DNA of 64,000 bases from the NCBI RefSeq assembly GCF_030252185.1, contig NZ_CP126970.1:2542001-2606000 (forward strand), read 5' to 3'. Positions 38,599-47,456 of the stretch are shown here, one piece after another; position 1 is the first letter of the stretch, and every line of letters starts with the position of its first letter. Under the pieces are notes generated by a model, which was given only the letters and a program-made list of their open reading frames with translations, was not told where the DNA came from and did not search any database. Both the position numbers and the translations under genes were made by a program. This DNA comes from Corynebacterium suedekumii. Lineage in GTDB: Bacteria; Actinomycetota; Actinomycetes; Mycobacteriales; Mycobacteriaceae.

Positions 38599-39207
38599 AT
38601 GCCGACCACCCCGACCGTGCCCCTGAGCCCCACGACCCTGCTGCCCGCCCTGCATCCGCTCGACTGGTCCCGCCGCCGCAGCCTCAGCGACGACGGGTTC
38701 AGCGACTCACTGGCCTACATCGCGCTGTCGCACGAACTGTGCACGGGGTTCACCAGTGCCGGGCGGGACGTCAGTTACCGGGGCCTCGGGGAACTCGATC
38801 TCTCGGCACACCGGGCCTGGGACGTGGCGGCGGACAACCTGGTGGAACGCACCCGCACCCGGCGGGGCGTCCGGTTCCTCACCCGCCCGGCGCCCCTGGT
38901 TCTCGGGGACGGCGCCCCGGGTCTGCAGGTGGCCACCCCCGGCCACCAGGTGTCCGCGTGGCTGGCTCACCCGCACACCTTCACCATCCTCGACACCCAC
39001 CTCACCGACCTGGTCGGTGGCGAGGTCGGGTACCTCGCGCCCACCCCGTCGATGCTGCTGGCGTTGCCGATCGCGGACGTCGATACGTGGGTGGACGTGG
39101 CGGCGCGCCTCGTGCCCGGCCCCGCACTGCTCGAGGTCGCGGTGCGGTGGGCGCACGGGTTCCCCACGGCGGTGTCCCGTGCCGCACTGATGACCGCGTC
39201 CGCCTAG
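38599..39207 (+). CDS. Conserved hypothetical protein
   Basis: 202 residues, soluble, no recognised domain. It starts MPTTPTVPLSPTTLLPALHPLDW and contains TFTILDTHLTDLVGGEVGYLAP and SMLLALPIADVD, which read as alternating strands of a compact alpha/beta fold. The start has a GAGAGGA site. It lies between the exonuclease gene and treY in the same direction, but its role there is unknown. A short TGACAGTAG tandem repeat precedes it. Confidence 0.72.
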   Translation: MPTTPTVPLSPTTLLPALHPLDWSRRRSLSDDGFSDSLAYIALSHELCTGFTSAGRDVSYRGLGELDLSAHRAWDVAADNLVERTRTRRGVRFLTRPAPLVLGDGAPGLQVATPGHQVSAWLAHPHTFTILDTHLTDLVGGEVGYLAPTPSMLLALPIADVDTWVDVAARLVPGPALLEVAVRWAHGFPTAVSRAALMTASA

Positions 39208-39248
39208 GGTGGTGGGTGCACATTTCTGCATAACGTCCGAGGAGTCTC

Positions 39249-41729
39249 ATGCGTCGTCCCATCACCGCCACCTACCGTCTGCAGCTGCGGGGCCCGCAGG
39301 CGGATCCAGCTGGCCGGTCCTTTGGTTTCGCCGAGGCCGCCGCCCAGGTGCCGTACCTGCGTGATCTGGGGGTCAGCCACCTCTACCTCTCCCCCATCTT
39401 CACCGCCGACCCGACGTCGACCCACAACTACGACGTCACCGACCCCACCGAGGTCAACCCGGAGCTCGGTGGCCTGGAGGGGTTGCGGGAGCTGGCGGCC
39501 ACCGCGCATGCCGCGGGCCTGGGCATCATCATCGACATCGTGCCCAACCACCTCGGGGTGCAGGATCCGCGACTGAACAAGTGGTGGTGGGACGTGCTCA
39601 AGAACGGGCAGGACTCGGACTACGAGCACTACTTCGACATCGACTGGCACTCCGACAACGGCGCCGACGGCAAGCTCGGTCTGCCCGTGCTGGGCCAGCC
39701 GGGTGACGAGGACAAGCTGGAGCTCACCGAGCTCGACGGCGAGACCGTCATCGCCTACTACGACAACCACTTCCCCGTCGCGGACGGCACGTGGGAGTCC
39801 CTCGACGATGACCCCCGCGAGGTCTACGACCGGCAGAGCTACCGCCTGATGTACTGGCGCGACGGGGTCATCTCCTACCGCCGTTTCTTCTCCGTCAACG
39901 GGCTGGCGGGTATCCGCCAGGAGGACCCCATGGTCTTCGAGCACACCCACCGCATCATCCGGCAGCTCATCGGTGAGGATCTCATCGACGGCGTCCGCGT
40001 CGACCATCCGGACGGCCTGTCCGACCCCTTCGGCTACCTCACCCGCCTGCGTGAGGTCGTCGGCGAGGACCGGTGGCTGGTGGTGGAGAAGATCCTCGAG
40101 GTCGACGAGGCCCTCGACCCCCGTCTGTCCGTCGACGGCACCACCGGCTACGACGCGCTGCGGGAACTTGACGGCGTGTTCGTCTCCCGGGAGGCCGAGG
40201 ACTCCATGTCCATGCTCGCCCTCCAGCATTCCGGCTCCACCTGGGACGAGGCCGCTGTCACCGCCGCGCAGCAGGAACTCAAGCGTGAGGTCGCCCGCGA
40301 GGAGCTCAGCGCCGAGATCCGCCGCCTGGCCCGCGCCATGCGCCGCGACAACTTCTCCACCGCCGGTTCCGCCGTCGCCGAGGAGGACCTGACCACCACC
40401 ATCGTCGAGCTGGTGGCCGCGATGCCGGTCTACCGCGCCGACTACCTCTCCCTGTCGCGGGTGACCGCCACGGTCATCGCGGAGATGTCGCGTCGTTTCC
40501 CCTCGCGTCGCGACGCCCTGGACCTCATCGCCGCGGCCCTCAACGCCAATGCGGAGGCCAAGATCCGCTTCGCCCAGGTCTGTGGTGCCGTCATGGCCAA
40601 GGGTGTGGAGGACACCACCTTCTACCGTGCCGCCCGCCTCGTCGCCCTCCAGGAAGTCGGCGGCGCCCCGGGCCGCTTCGGCGTCTCCGCGGCCGAGTTC
40701 CACCTCCTCCAGCAGGAACGCGCCCGCCTGTGGCCGAAGGCGATGACGACGCTGACCACCCACGACACCAAGCGCGGTGAGGACGTCCGTGCCCGGATCA
40801 TCGAGCTGACGGAGAATCCCAGCGACTTTGCCGAGTTCATCCACCGCATCACCGCCATCGTCCCGGCCCCCGACGCCGGCACCGGGCACTTCCTCATCCA
40901 GAATCTGCTGGGCATCTGGCCCGTCGACGGCCAGATCACCGAGACCCTGCGGGAGCGGTTCCAGGGCTACGCGCTCAAGGCGATCCGCGAGGCCGGTGTC
41001 CACACCACGTGGGTCGACCCCAACGACAGCTTCGAGTCCGCCGTCGCCGACTGGGTCGACGTGCTTCTCGACGGCCCCGTCACCTCCCTGATCACCGAGT
41101 TCGTCGGCCCGCTGGCCCGCGGTGCCGCCCAGATCTCCGTGGGCCGCAAGCTCCTGCAGATCACCGGCCCCGGCATCCCGGACATCTACCAGGGCACCGA
41201 GTTCCTCGATGACTCCCTCGTCGACCCGGACAACCGGCGTTTCGTCGACTACATCGCCCGCCGCCAGGTCCTCGACATCATCGACGAGGGCGTGGACTGG
41301 GAGGACCTCGCCGCCGAGGCCGCCGCCCAGGAGGGCACCACCGGCGCCTACCCGCAGCTCGATCTCTACGGCGACCGCATCAAGCTCCACGTCGTCCACG
41401 AGGGCCTCAAGCTGCGCGCCGCGCACCCCGAGTACTTCGTCGGCGGCGACATGCAGGCCGTCTTCGCCGTCGGCCCCGCCGAGTCGCACCTCATCGGTTC
41501 CGCGCGTGGCGACGCCGGCGGCATCGGCGTCATCACCCTCGCCACCCGCCGACCGCTGCTGCTGGAACAGCGTGGCGGCTGGGCCGACACCACCGTCACC
41601 CTGCCGGAGGGCCGCTGGCTGGACCAGCTCACCGGCCGCACCTTCGAGTCGACCGCCCCTGTCGCCGAGGTCCTGGCCCTGTTCCCCACCGCCCTGCTCG
41701 TCGCCCAGCCGGTGGAGCGTGATGTCTGA
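39249..41729 (+). CDS. treY: Malto-oligosyltrehalose synthase
   Basis: GH13 enzyme converting the reducing end of maltodextrins to a trehalosyl unit, first step of TreYZ trehalose synthesis. It has 826 residues. The N-terminal TYRLQLRGP and YLSPIFTADPTSTHNYDVTDP are family blocks. The nucleophile is in DGVRVDHPDGL, the acid/base in WLVVEKILE and the third acidic residue in TTHDTKRGEDVRAR. A GAGGAG site precedes the ATG. The end overlaps relS by 8 bp. treZ is 3.6 kb downstream. Confidence 0.97.
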   Translation: MRRPITATYRLQLRGPQADPAGRSFGFAEAAAQVPYLRDLGVSHLYLSPIFTADPTSTHNYDVTDPTEVNPELGGLEGLRELAATAHAAGLGIIIDIVPNHLGVQDPRLNKWWWDVLKNGQDSDYEHYFDIDWHSDNGADGKLGLPVLGQPGDEDKLELTELDGETVIAYYDNHFPVADGTWESLDDDPREVYDRQSYRLMYWRDGVISYRRFFSVNGLAGIRQEDPMVFEHTHRIIRQLIGEDLIDGVRVDHPDGLSDPFGYLTRLREVVGEDRWLVVEKILEVDEALDPRLSVDGTTGYDALRELDGVFVSREAEDSMSMLALQHSGSTWDEAAVTAAQQELKREVAREELSAEIRRLARAMRRDNFSTAGSAVAEEDLTTTIVELVAAMPVYRADYLSLSRVTATVIAEMSRRFPSRRDALDLIAAALNANAEAKIRFAQVCGAVMAKGVEDTTFYRAARLVALQEVGGAPGRFGVSAAEFHLLQQERARLWPKAMTTLTTHDTKRGEDVRARIIELTENPSDFAEFIHRITAIVPAPDAGTGHFLIQNLLGIWPVDGQITETLRERFQGYALKAIREAGVHTTWVDPNDSFESAVADWVDVLLDGPVTSLITEFVGPLARGAAQISVGRKLLQITGPGIPDIYQGTEFLDDSLVDPDNRRFVDYIARRQVLDIIDEGVDWEDLAAEAAAQEGTTGAYPQLDLYGDRIKLHVVHEGLKLRAAHPEYFVGGDMQAVFAVGPAESHLIGSARGDAGGIGVITLATRRPLLLEQRGGWADTTVTLPEGRWLDQLTGRTFESTAPVAEVLALFPTALLVAQPVERDV

Positions 41730-42747
41730 CCGTATCGCCCGCCTGGGCAGCCGCTACCATGAGTGGCGCCGCACCCACCCGGACGTCGCCGATGACTTCG
41801 GCGGCTCGATCGAGGACCTGCTGGCCGATGCCGGCGTCACCTACGACCGGGTGACCGCCCGGCTGAAGGACTGGCCCTCGCTCAAGGCCAAGGCCCGGAA
41901 GAAGGGCCCCGACGGGGAGTTCCTCTACCCGGAGCCGTGGACCGACATCCACGATCTCATCGGCGTGCGGGTGACCACCTTCCACTCGACCGAGATCCCG
42001 GTGGCCATCGGGGTGCTCCAGCAGTCCTTCACCGTGGAACGTTCCGTGGACAAGACCGCCGAGACCCGCGTCGCGGGCGGATTCGGCTACGGCTCCCATC
42101 ACCTCATCCTCACCGTCGACGAGAACTCCTCCGACATCGAGGAACTCACCCCGTACCAGGGTGTGTCCTTCGAGGTGCAGGTGCGCACCGTGCTGCAGCA
42201 CGCCTGGGCCGAGTTCGAGCACGACATCCGCTACAAGCGCGGTGGCGAGGACCTCGACCCGCGGGTGGACCGGGCGTTCACCCTCGCCGCCGGCCTCATC
42301 GAGCTGGCGGACCAGCAGTTCGACCAGATCGCCGCCCTCCAGGACGCCGAGGGCTCGCCCGCCGACGACGTCGACCTCACCGCGGAGACGCTGCCCGGTG
42401 TGCTCGCCATGCTGCTGGGCAACCGCTTCCCCGGCTCCCGGTCGGAGAACTACCGGTGGCTGGAGCGGCTGCTCAACGCCAACGGCATCACCACCGTCGC
42501 CGAGCTGGAGAAGCTGCTCAACCCGAACGACATCGAGGCCGTGCACCAGGCGGTGCAGTACCGGTTCCACCCCGGCCAGATCCGCCTCATCGACGACCTG
42601 CTGCTGCGCCGTTTCGGGCAGGAGCACATCAACCGGACCGGTTCCACCGGTTCCCGTCCGTCCCAGCGGCCCCACCAGTTGGCGGGCCGGTTGAAAAGAA
42701 TGCGTGCCGCGCGGATTGTGCCGGACACCCGGCGGTCTCCGCAGTAG
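41722..42747 (+). CDS. relS: Small alarmone synthetase (RelA/SpoT synthetase domain), RelS-like
   Basis: 341-residue (p)ppGpp synthetase without hydrolase domain. Synthetase motifs: DLIGVRVTTF, GYGSHHLILTV and EVQVRTVLQHAWAEFEHDIRYK, the last being the diagnostic RT-x-H-x-WAE-x-EH block. A C-terminal helical region of about 140 residues follows. The gene overlaps the treY end by 8 bp, so it is co-translated with a trehalose gene, as in C. glutamicum (treY-relS). The start ATG is internal to the last treY codons. Confidence 0.88.
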   Translation: MSDRIARLGSRYHEWRRTHPDVADDFGGSIEDLLADAGVTYDRVTARLKDWPSLKAKARKKGPDGEFLYPEPWTDIHDLIGVRVTTFHSTEIPVAIGVLQQSFTVERSVDKTAETRVAGGFGYGSHHLILTVDENSSDIEELTPYQGVSFEVQVRTVLQHAWAEFEHDIRYKRGGEDLDPRVDRAFTLAAGLIELADQQFDQIAALQDAEGSPADDVDLTAETLPGVLAMLLGNRFPGSRSENYRWLERLLNANGITTVAELEKLLNPNDIEAVHQAVQYRFHPGQIRLIDDLLLRRFGQEHINRTGSTGSRPSQRPHQLAGRLKRMRAARIVPDTRRSPQ

Positions 42748-42792
42748 CATGGACTGGTCCGCACCCCCAGGAATCAACAGGAGAGTTAATCC

Positions 42793-42921
42793 ATGATCTC
42801 GTCCATCCGCGAAGATTTCCCGCTGGCCGCCGACGCCATCCACGTCTGGGCCCTGTCCATCGCCGATTTCTTCCGTGACTTCGGCATCGACTTCCCGCCG
42901 GCGGACTGGGGTCTGTTTTAA
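42793..42921 (+). CDS. Putative 42-residue small protein
   Basis: Short frame MISSIREDFPLAADAIHVWALSI... ending PPADWGLF, preceded by a good AGGAG site at spacing 9. It is acidic and amphipathic, with hydrophobic and aromatic residues (W, F, F, F, W). It lacks a signal peptide. Size and composition recall the small corynebacterial outer-membrane channel peptides PorA/PorH, but no homology can be claimed. It lies between relS and an LLM oxidoreductase, with normal codon usage for the window. Confidence 0.5.
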   Translation: MISSIREDFPLAADAIHVWALSIADFFRDFGIDFPPADWGLF

Positions 42922-42936
42922 CCGGGGATCTCGCGC

Positions 42937-42959
42937 TACGTCTTTTGTTGACGTATCAT
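42937..42959 (+). promoter_or_regulatory. Palindromic operator over the -10 of the LLM oxidoreductase gene
   Basis: TACGTC (42937-42942) and GACGTA (42950-42955) form an inverted repeat with a 7-nt spacer. The right half overlaps the -10 TATCAT (42954-42959), which is exactly 7 nt before the ATG at 42967. The geometry is that of a repressor site on a leaderless promoter. Confidence 0.5.
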
Positions 42960-42966
42960 TAACTTC

Positions 42967-44022
42967 ATGACTCAGCGCATCACCTTCGGCCTCGACACCT
43001 TCGGCGACGTCACCCGCTCCCCCGACGGTGGCGATCTCCTCCCCTACGACCAGGTCATCCGCAACATCGTCGCCGAGGGTGTCCTCGCCGACGAGGTCGG
43101 CATCGACGTCTTCGGCATCGGCGAACACCACCGCGACGACTTCGCGGTCTCCGCCCCGGACGTCGTCCTCACCGCCATCGCAGCTACGACCCGGAACATC
43201 CACCTCACCACCTCCGTCATCGTGCTGTCCTCGGATGACCCGGTCCGCGTCTTCGAACGCTTCTCCACCCTCCAGGCCATCTCGGACGGCCGCGCCGAGA
43301 TGACCCTCGGCCGGGGCTCCTTCACCGAGTCCTTCCCCCTGTTCGGCTACGACCTGCAGAACTATGAGCAGCTCTTCGAGGAGAAGCTCGACCTCATGCG
43401 GACCATCCTTGACGCCGACGCCGCCGACGAACCCGTCACCTGGCACCGCGGCTCACTGCGCCCGGGCCTGGACAACCAGCGCCTCTACCCCACCCTGGCC
43501 ACCCCGCTGCCCGTGTGGGTCGCCGTCGGCGGATCCCCGGAATCGGTCGTCCGCGCCGCCCGCCACCGCTTCCCCCTCATGCTCGCCGTCATCGGTGGCG
43601 CCGCCCGCCGTTTCCGCCCCTTCGTCGACCTCTACCGCCGGGCCAACGACGAGTTCGGTCAGCCCCAGCTGCCCGTGGGCATCCACTCCCCGGGCCTGAT
43701 CGCCCCCACCGACGATGCGGCCCAGGAGCGCCTGTTCGAGGAGTGGATGGCCGGACAGCGTCGCATCGGCGCCGAACGTGGCTGGCCCGCCCCCACGATG
43801 GAGCAGTTCACCCGGGAGATCACCCACGGCGCCCTCTACGTCGGCTCCCCCGACACCGTGGCCGCCAAGATCGCCGACACGATCACCGCGCTCGACCTCG
43901 ACCGATTCGTGCTCAAGTACGCCAACGGTCCGGTCGCCCACGAACACAACCTGGAGACCATCCGCCTCTACGGCGAGGAGGTCATCCCGCGGGTGCGCCG
44001 GATCCTCGACCAGCGCAGCTAG
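42967..44022 (+). CDS. LLM-class flavin-dependent oxidoreductase
   Basis: Luciferase-like monooxygenase of 351 residues. Visible family blocks: GEHHRDDFAVSAPDVVL, RNIHLTTSVIVLSSDDPVRVFERFSTLQAISDGR, and EMTLGRGSFTESFPLFGYDL. The substrate is unknown; flavin (FMN or F420) cannot be decided from sequence. A leaderless promoter with an overlapping palindrome precedes it. The 3' end overlaps the convergent S4 gene by 4 bp. Confidence 0.88.
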   Translation: MTQRITFGLDTFGDVTRSPDGGDLLPYDQVIRNIVAEGVLADEVGIDVFGIGEHHRDDFAVSAPDVVLTAIAATTRNIHLTTSVIVLSSDDPVRVFERFSTLQAISDGRAEMTLGRGSFTESFPLFGYDLQNYEQLFEEKLDLMRTILDADAADEPVTWHRGSLRPGLDNQRLYPTLATPLPVWVAVGGSPESVVRAARHRFPLMLAVIGGAARRFRPFVDLYRRANDEFGQPQLPVGIHSPGLIAPTDDAAQERLFEEWMAGQRRIGAERGWPAPTMEQFTREITHGALYVGSPDTVAAKIADTITALDLDRFVLKYANGPVAHEHNLETIRLYGEEVIPRVRRILDQRS

Positions 44023-44402
44023 GAGTTCCGGCCCCGCAGGCGGTCGAGCTCGCGGCGCTCCCGCTTCGTCGGGCGGCCGGCACCCCGGTCGCGGCGCGGC
44101 TGGGAGGCGAGGATCTCCTTCGGCGGCGGGGGCGGGGAATGGTCGACGTAGCAGGTCCGGGCGACGGGGGCACCGACCCGCTTGCGCACGGTGGCCAGCA
44201 CCTCCAGGTCCAGTTCCCGGTGGTTGACCCACACGCGGATCCGGTCACCGGGGACGACCTGCTGGGCGGGTTTCGTCGCCGAGCCGTTGAGTTTGACGTG
44301 CCCGGCGCGCACGGCGGTGGCCGCATCAGAGCGGGTCTTGAAGATCCGTACCGCCCACACCCACACGTCGATGCGGACGGGAAGTCCGTCGGGCTGGGTC
44401 AT
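44019..44402 (-). CDS. S4-domain RNA-binding protein (Hsp15-like)
   Basis: 127 residues. The S4 domain at about 8-70 contains RIDVWVWAVRIFKTRSDAA and AGHVKLNGSATKPAQQV. The C-terminal half is basic with a PPPPPP stretch and GRPTKRERREL. It resembles ribosome-associated heat-shock protein Hsp15, which acts on stalled 50S subunits with nascent tRNA. It follows a small membrane protein gene with 4 bp spacing. Confidence 0.88.
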   Translation of the reverse strand: MTQPDGLPVRIDVWVWAVRIFKTRSDAATAVRAGHVKLNGSATKPAQQVVPGDRIRVWVNHRELDLEVLATVRKRVGAPVARTCYVDHSPPPPPKEILASQPRRDRGAGRPTKRERRELDRLRGRNS

Positions 44403-44406
44403 CGGA

Positions 44407-44640
44407 TCAGTAGTTGTCCCGGTGGTTGACGATCTTCTGGATCTTCGACCAGTTCATGTACCCGCCGACCACGGCGACGACGAGGCCGATGACCAGCCAC
44501 GCCCAGCTGGTGAACAGCAATGCCAGGGCGGCACCGCCGACCACGCCACCGCCGACGCTGAGGGCGGCGTTGCGGGTGTACCTGCGCACGGCCTGCTTGC
44601 GCTGCTCGATGGGGTTGTTGGGGCGACGCTGCATTGTCAT
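44407..44640 (-). CDS. Small membrane protein
   Basis: 77 residues from ATG 44640 (MTMQRRPNNPIEQRKQAV). A basic N-terminus is followed by two hydrophobic segments (LSVGGGVVGGAALALLF and WLVIGLVVAVVGGYM) and a charged tail. -10 TAGGAT lies 7 nt before this ATG, which favours it over the longer in-frame reading from 44676. Function unknown. Confidence 0.72.
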   Translation of the reverse strand: MTMQRRPNNPIEQRKQAVRRYTRNAALSVGGGVVGGAALALLFTSWAWLVIGLVVAVVGGYMNWSKIQKIVNHRDNY

Positions 44641-44672
44641 GGCCCCTATCCTATCGCCCGACGCCCCCGTGA

Positions 44673-45308
44673 TCACGACTCCACCCAGGCCGTGCCCGCC
44701 TCCGCCGGCTCCGCCACCCCGGCGGTCAGGGACGCCAGGGTCGACGCCAGCTCCGTTCTCCCACCCGGGGCCACGGCGAGGGTCATCGTCACCTCCGCAC
44801 CGTAGGCCACGTCGACCACGAGATCGCGTGCCCGCAGCTCCGCCTCGAGCCGCCCGGCCTCGGCATGGGGCGCGGTGACGGTGTACAGCTCCCGTCGGCT
44901 GCGGGTGACCCGGTCCACCAGCGGCAGCACCTGCTGGACCGACTGCGAGTAGGCGTGGACCAGGCCGCCGGCGCCGAGCTTGACGCCGCCGAAGTAGCGG
45001 ACGACGACCACGGCGACGTCGATAAGCCCGGACCCGCGGAGCATGTCCAGCATCGGTGTCCCCGCGGTCCCCGAGGGCTCACCGTCATCGGAGGAACGCT
45101 CGACGGGATTCGCCCCGTCGACGTGCAGCAGGTAGGCGCTGCAGTGGTGGCGGGCGTCCGGGTACTCCCGCCTGACCTCGGCGATGAAGTCACGGGCCGC
45201 CTCCTCCGACATCACCCGGCGGGCGAAAGTGAGGAACTTCGACCGCTTGACCTCCCATCGGTGCGTCCACGTGCGGCCGGCGGCGGGCAACGCGTAGGAG
45301 GTCTGCAT
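44673..45308 (-). CDS. YigZ/IMPACT family protein
   Basis: 211 residues. The UPF0029 (Impact N-terminal) domain occupies about 10-125, with VKRSKFLTFARRV, SDDGEPSGTAGTPML and VVVVRYFGGVKLGAGGLVHAYS. A DUF1949 domain follows. The family is linked to translation control through GCN1/ribosome-like interactions in eukaryotes; the bacterial role is unclear. Start 45308 is preferred: -10 TAGCAT lies 8 nt upstream. It diverges from treZ, with 52 bp between the start codons. Confidence 0.88.
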   Translation of the reverse strand: MQTSYALPAAGRTWTHRWEVKRSKFLTFARRVMSEEAARDFIAEVRREYPDARHHCSAYLLHVDGANPVERSSDDGEPSGTAGTPMLDMLRGSGLIDVAVVVVRYFGGVKLGAGGLVHAYSQSVQQVLPLVDRVTRSRRELYTVTAPHAEAGRLEAELRARDLVVDVAYGAEVTMTLAVAPGGRTELASTLASLTAGVAEPAEAGTAWVES

Positions 45309-45360
45309 GGTGATGAATGCTACCTGGCGGGCGAATCCCGAAACCCCTACCCTCGGATGC

Positions 45361-47091
45361 ATGAGTGCGTATGAGCCGTTTGCCGTCTGGGCACCGTATC
45401 CCCAGGACGTCCGCCTCCGACTCGGGGACGACACCCTCCCCATGCGGCGGATCTCAGCCGACTGGTGGGTCGCCGACCAGATCGCCGAACCCGGCATGCG
45501 CTACGGCTTCGAACTCCACGACGGGAACAACTGGGCCGGCCCCTTCCCCGACCCGCGCACCACCTCCCAGCCCGACGGCATCCACGGTCTCTCCGAGGTC
45601 ACCGACCCCGCATACGACTGGACCTCCGACAACTGGACCGGCCGCGACCTGGCCGGCCAGGTCATCTACGAACTCCACGTGGGAACCTTCACCCCGGAAG
45701 GGACGTTCGAGGGCGTCATCGAGAAGCTCGGCTACCTGCGCGACCTCGGCGTCACCGCCATCGAACTCATGCCCGTCCAACCCTTCGGCGGCGACCGCAA
45801 CTGGGGCTATGACGGCGTCGACTGGATGGCCGTCCACCACACCTACGGCGGCCCCGACGGCCTGAAGAAGCTTGTCGACGCCGCCCACAACGCCGGCATC
45901 GGCGTCATCCTCGACGTCGTGTACAACCACTTCGGCCCCGACGGCAACTACAACGGCATGTACGGCCCCTACACCTCCGGCGGCACCACCGGCTGGGGCG
46001 AGGTGGTCAACATCTCCGGCCCCCACTCCGACGAGGTCCGCGCCTTCATCCTCGACACCGTCCGCCAGTGGTTCGTGGAATACCGCATCGACGGCCTACG
46101 ACTCGACGCCGTCCACGCCCTCGACGACGTCGGCGCCTACTCCATCATGGAACAGATCCAGGCCGTCGCCGACGACGCCACCGTCCGCACCGGCGTCCCC
46201 CGCTACGTCATCGCGGAATCCGACCTCAACGACCCCCGCCTGGTCACCTCCCGCGAAGCCGGCGGCTACGGCCTCGCCGGCCAGTGGCTCGACGACATCC
46301 ACCACGCCCTCCACACCATGGTCTCCGGCGAAACCCACGCCTACTACGAGGACTACGGCTCCCTCGATGCCCTGGACAAGACCCTGCGCGAGGCCTACTT
46401 CTTCACCGGCACCTACTCCAGCTTCCGGGGCCGCCACCACGGCCGCCCCATCAACCGGGCCACCATGCCGGCCCACCGCTTCGTCACCTACACCACCACC
46501 CACGACCAGGTGGGCAACCGCGCCACCGGCGACCGGCCCTCCATGAACCTCACCCCCGCCCAGCAGGTACTCAAGGCCGCCGTCATCCTCTCCTCCCCCT
46601 ACACCCCCATGGTCTTCATGGGCGAGGAATACGGCGCACAGACCCCCTTCGCCTTCTTCTGCTCCCACACCGACGAAAAGCTCAACCAGCTGACCACCGA
46701 GGGCCGCAAACGCGAATTCGCCCGCGCCGGCTGGAACCACGACGAAGTCCCCGACCCCGCCTCCCCCACCACCTACGAATCCTCCAAGCTGGACTGGAAC
46801 TTCAGCGACGAGCAGGAGACGATCGTCGACGCCTACCGGACCCTGCTGCGCCTGCGCACCGAACTCGGACTCGCCCGCGCCGACCTCACCCAGCTCATCG
46901 TCGAGACCGGCACCGAGGACGACCGCTGGCTCGCCATGGGCTACGACGACGTCATGCTCGTGGCCAACCTCTCCTCCGCACCGGTGGCGGTGCCCTTCGG
47001 CGGCGAGTTGGTGTACTCCTTCGGCTCACCCACCGTCGGGCTCGACGCCACCGAGCTGGAGGCCTGGGAGTTTGCGTTGATCAGGCGGTAA
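45361..47091 (+). CDS. treZ: Malto-oligosyltrehalose trehalohydrolase
   Basis: GH13 enzyme releasing trehalose from the TreY product. It has 576 residues. The N-terminal beta domain (FAVWAPYPQDVRLRL) precedes the barrel. The nucleophile is in IDGLRLDAVHALDD, the acid/base in YVIAESDLNDPR and the third acidic residue in TTTHDQVGNRATGDR. MVFMGEEYGAQTPFAFF is a typical TreZ block. -10 TACCCT lies exactly 7 nt before ATG 45361 (leaderless). Confidence 0.96.
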   Translation: MSAYEPFAVWAPYPQDVRLRLGDDTLPMRRISADWWVADQIAEPGMRYGFELHDGNNWAGPFPDPRTTSQPDGIHGLSEVTDPAYDWTSDNWTGRDLAGQVIYELHVGTFTPEGTFEGVIEKLGYLRDLGVTAIELMPVQPFGGDRNWGYDGVDWMAVHHTYGGPDGLKKLVDAAHNAGIGVILDVVYNHFGPDGNYNGMYGPYTSGGTTGWGEVVNISGPHSDEVRAFILDTVRQWFVEYRIDGLRLDAVHALDDVGAYSIMEQIQAVADDATVRTGVPRYVIAESDLNDPRLVTSREAGGYGLAGQWLDDIHHALHTMVSGETHAYYEDYGSLDALDKTLREAYFFTGTYSSFRGRHHGRPINRATMPAHRFVTYTTTHDQVGNRATGDRPSMNLTPAQQVLKAAVILSSPYTPMVFMGEEYGAQTPFAFFCSHTDEKLNQLTTEGRKREFARAGWNHDEVPDPASPTTYESSKLDWNFSDEQETIVDAYRTLLRLRTELGLARADLTQLIVETGTEDDRWLAMGYDDVMLVANLSSAPVAVPFGGELVYSFGSPTVGLDATELEAWEFALIRR

Positions 47092-47146
47092 GTGGCCGGC
47101 GTGGCGGGGTTGTGGCGGGGTTGAGTCCGGGGCGGGTCCGGGTCGG

Positions 47147-47225
47147 CCTGCAACAGATGACAGTTTCCACCCGGCCCGACGTCATCGTCCCTGCTCAGGA
47201 AAATCGGGCGGTCACCTGTTGCAGG
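47147..47225. repeat. 79-bp hairpin element, copy 1
   Basis: Termini CCTGCAACAGATGAC and GTCACCTGTTGCAGG are inverted repeats (14 of 15). A second inner pairing CCCGA/TCGGG surrounds a central segment with GTCATCGTCCCTGCTCAGG. The 365-bp intergenic region between treZ and ilvA (47092-47456) consists of this element, a GC-rich spacer and a second copy; no gene is seen in it. Confidence 0.85.
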
Positions 47226-47312
47226 AACCCCTGCCCGCGGCGACCACAGCCGGGGCTAAAGATCACCAGTCACACAGCGGCCGGGGCTGCGGCAACATCT
47301 GCGCCTGAGCCG

Positions 47313-47391
47313 CCTGCAACCGATGACACAGTCAAGGCCGCCCGACGTCATCGTCCCTGCTCAGGAAAATCGGGCGGTCACCTGTTGCAGG
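47313..47391. repeat. 79-bp hairpin element, copy 2
   Basis: Same length and orientation as copy 1. It begins CCTGCAACCGATGACACAG, and its last ~51 bp (from CCCGACGTCATCG to GTTGCAGG) are identical to copy 1. Differences are confined to the left side, between the terminal arm and the core. Confidence 0.85.
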
Positions 47392-47456
47392 TGCACCGGG
47401 CGCAATCCCGCCATCCGACGGCAGTACCCGGCGCCTCGGCCCACCTCACACCACTG

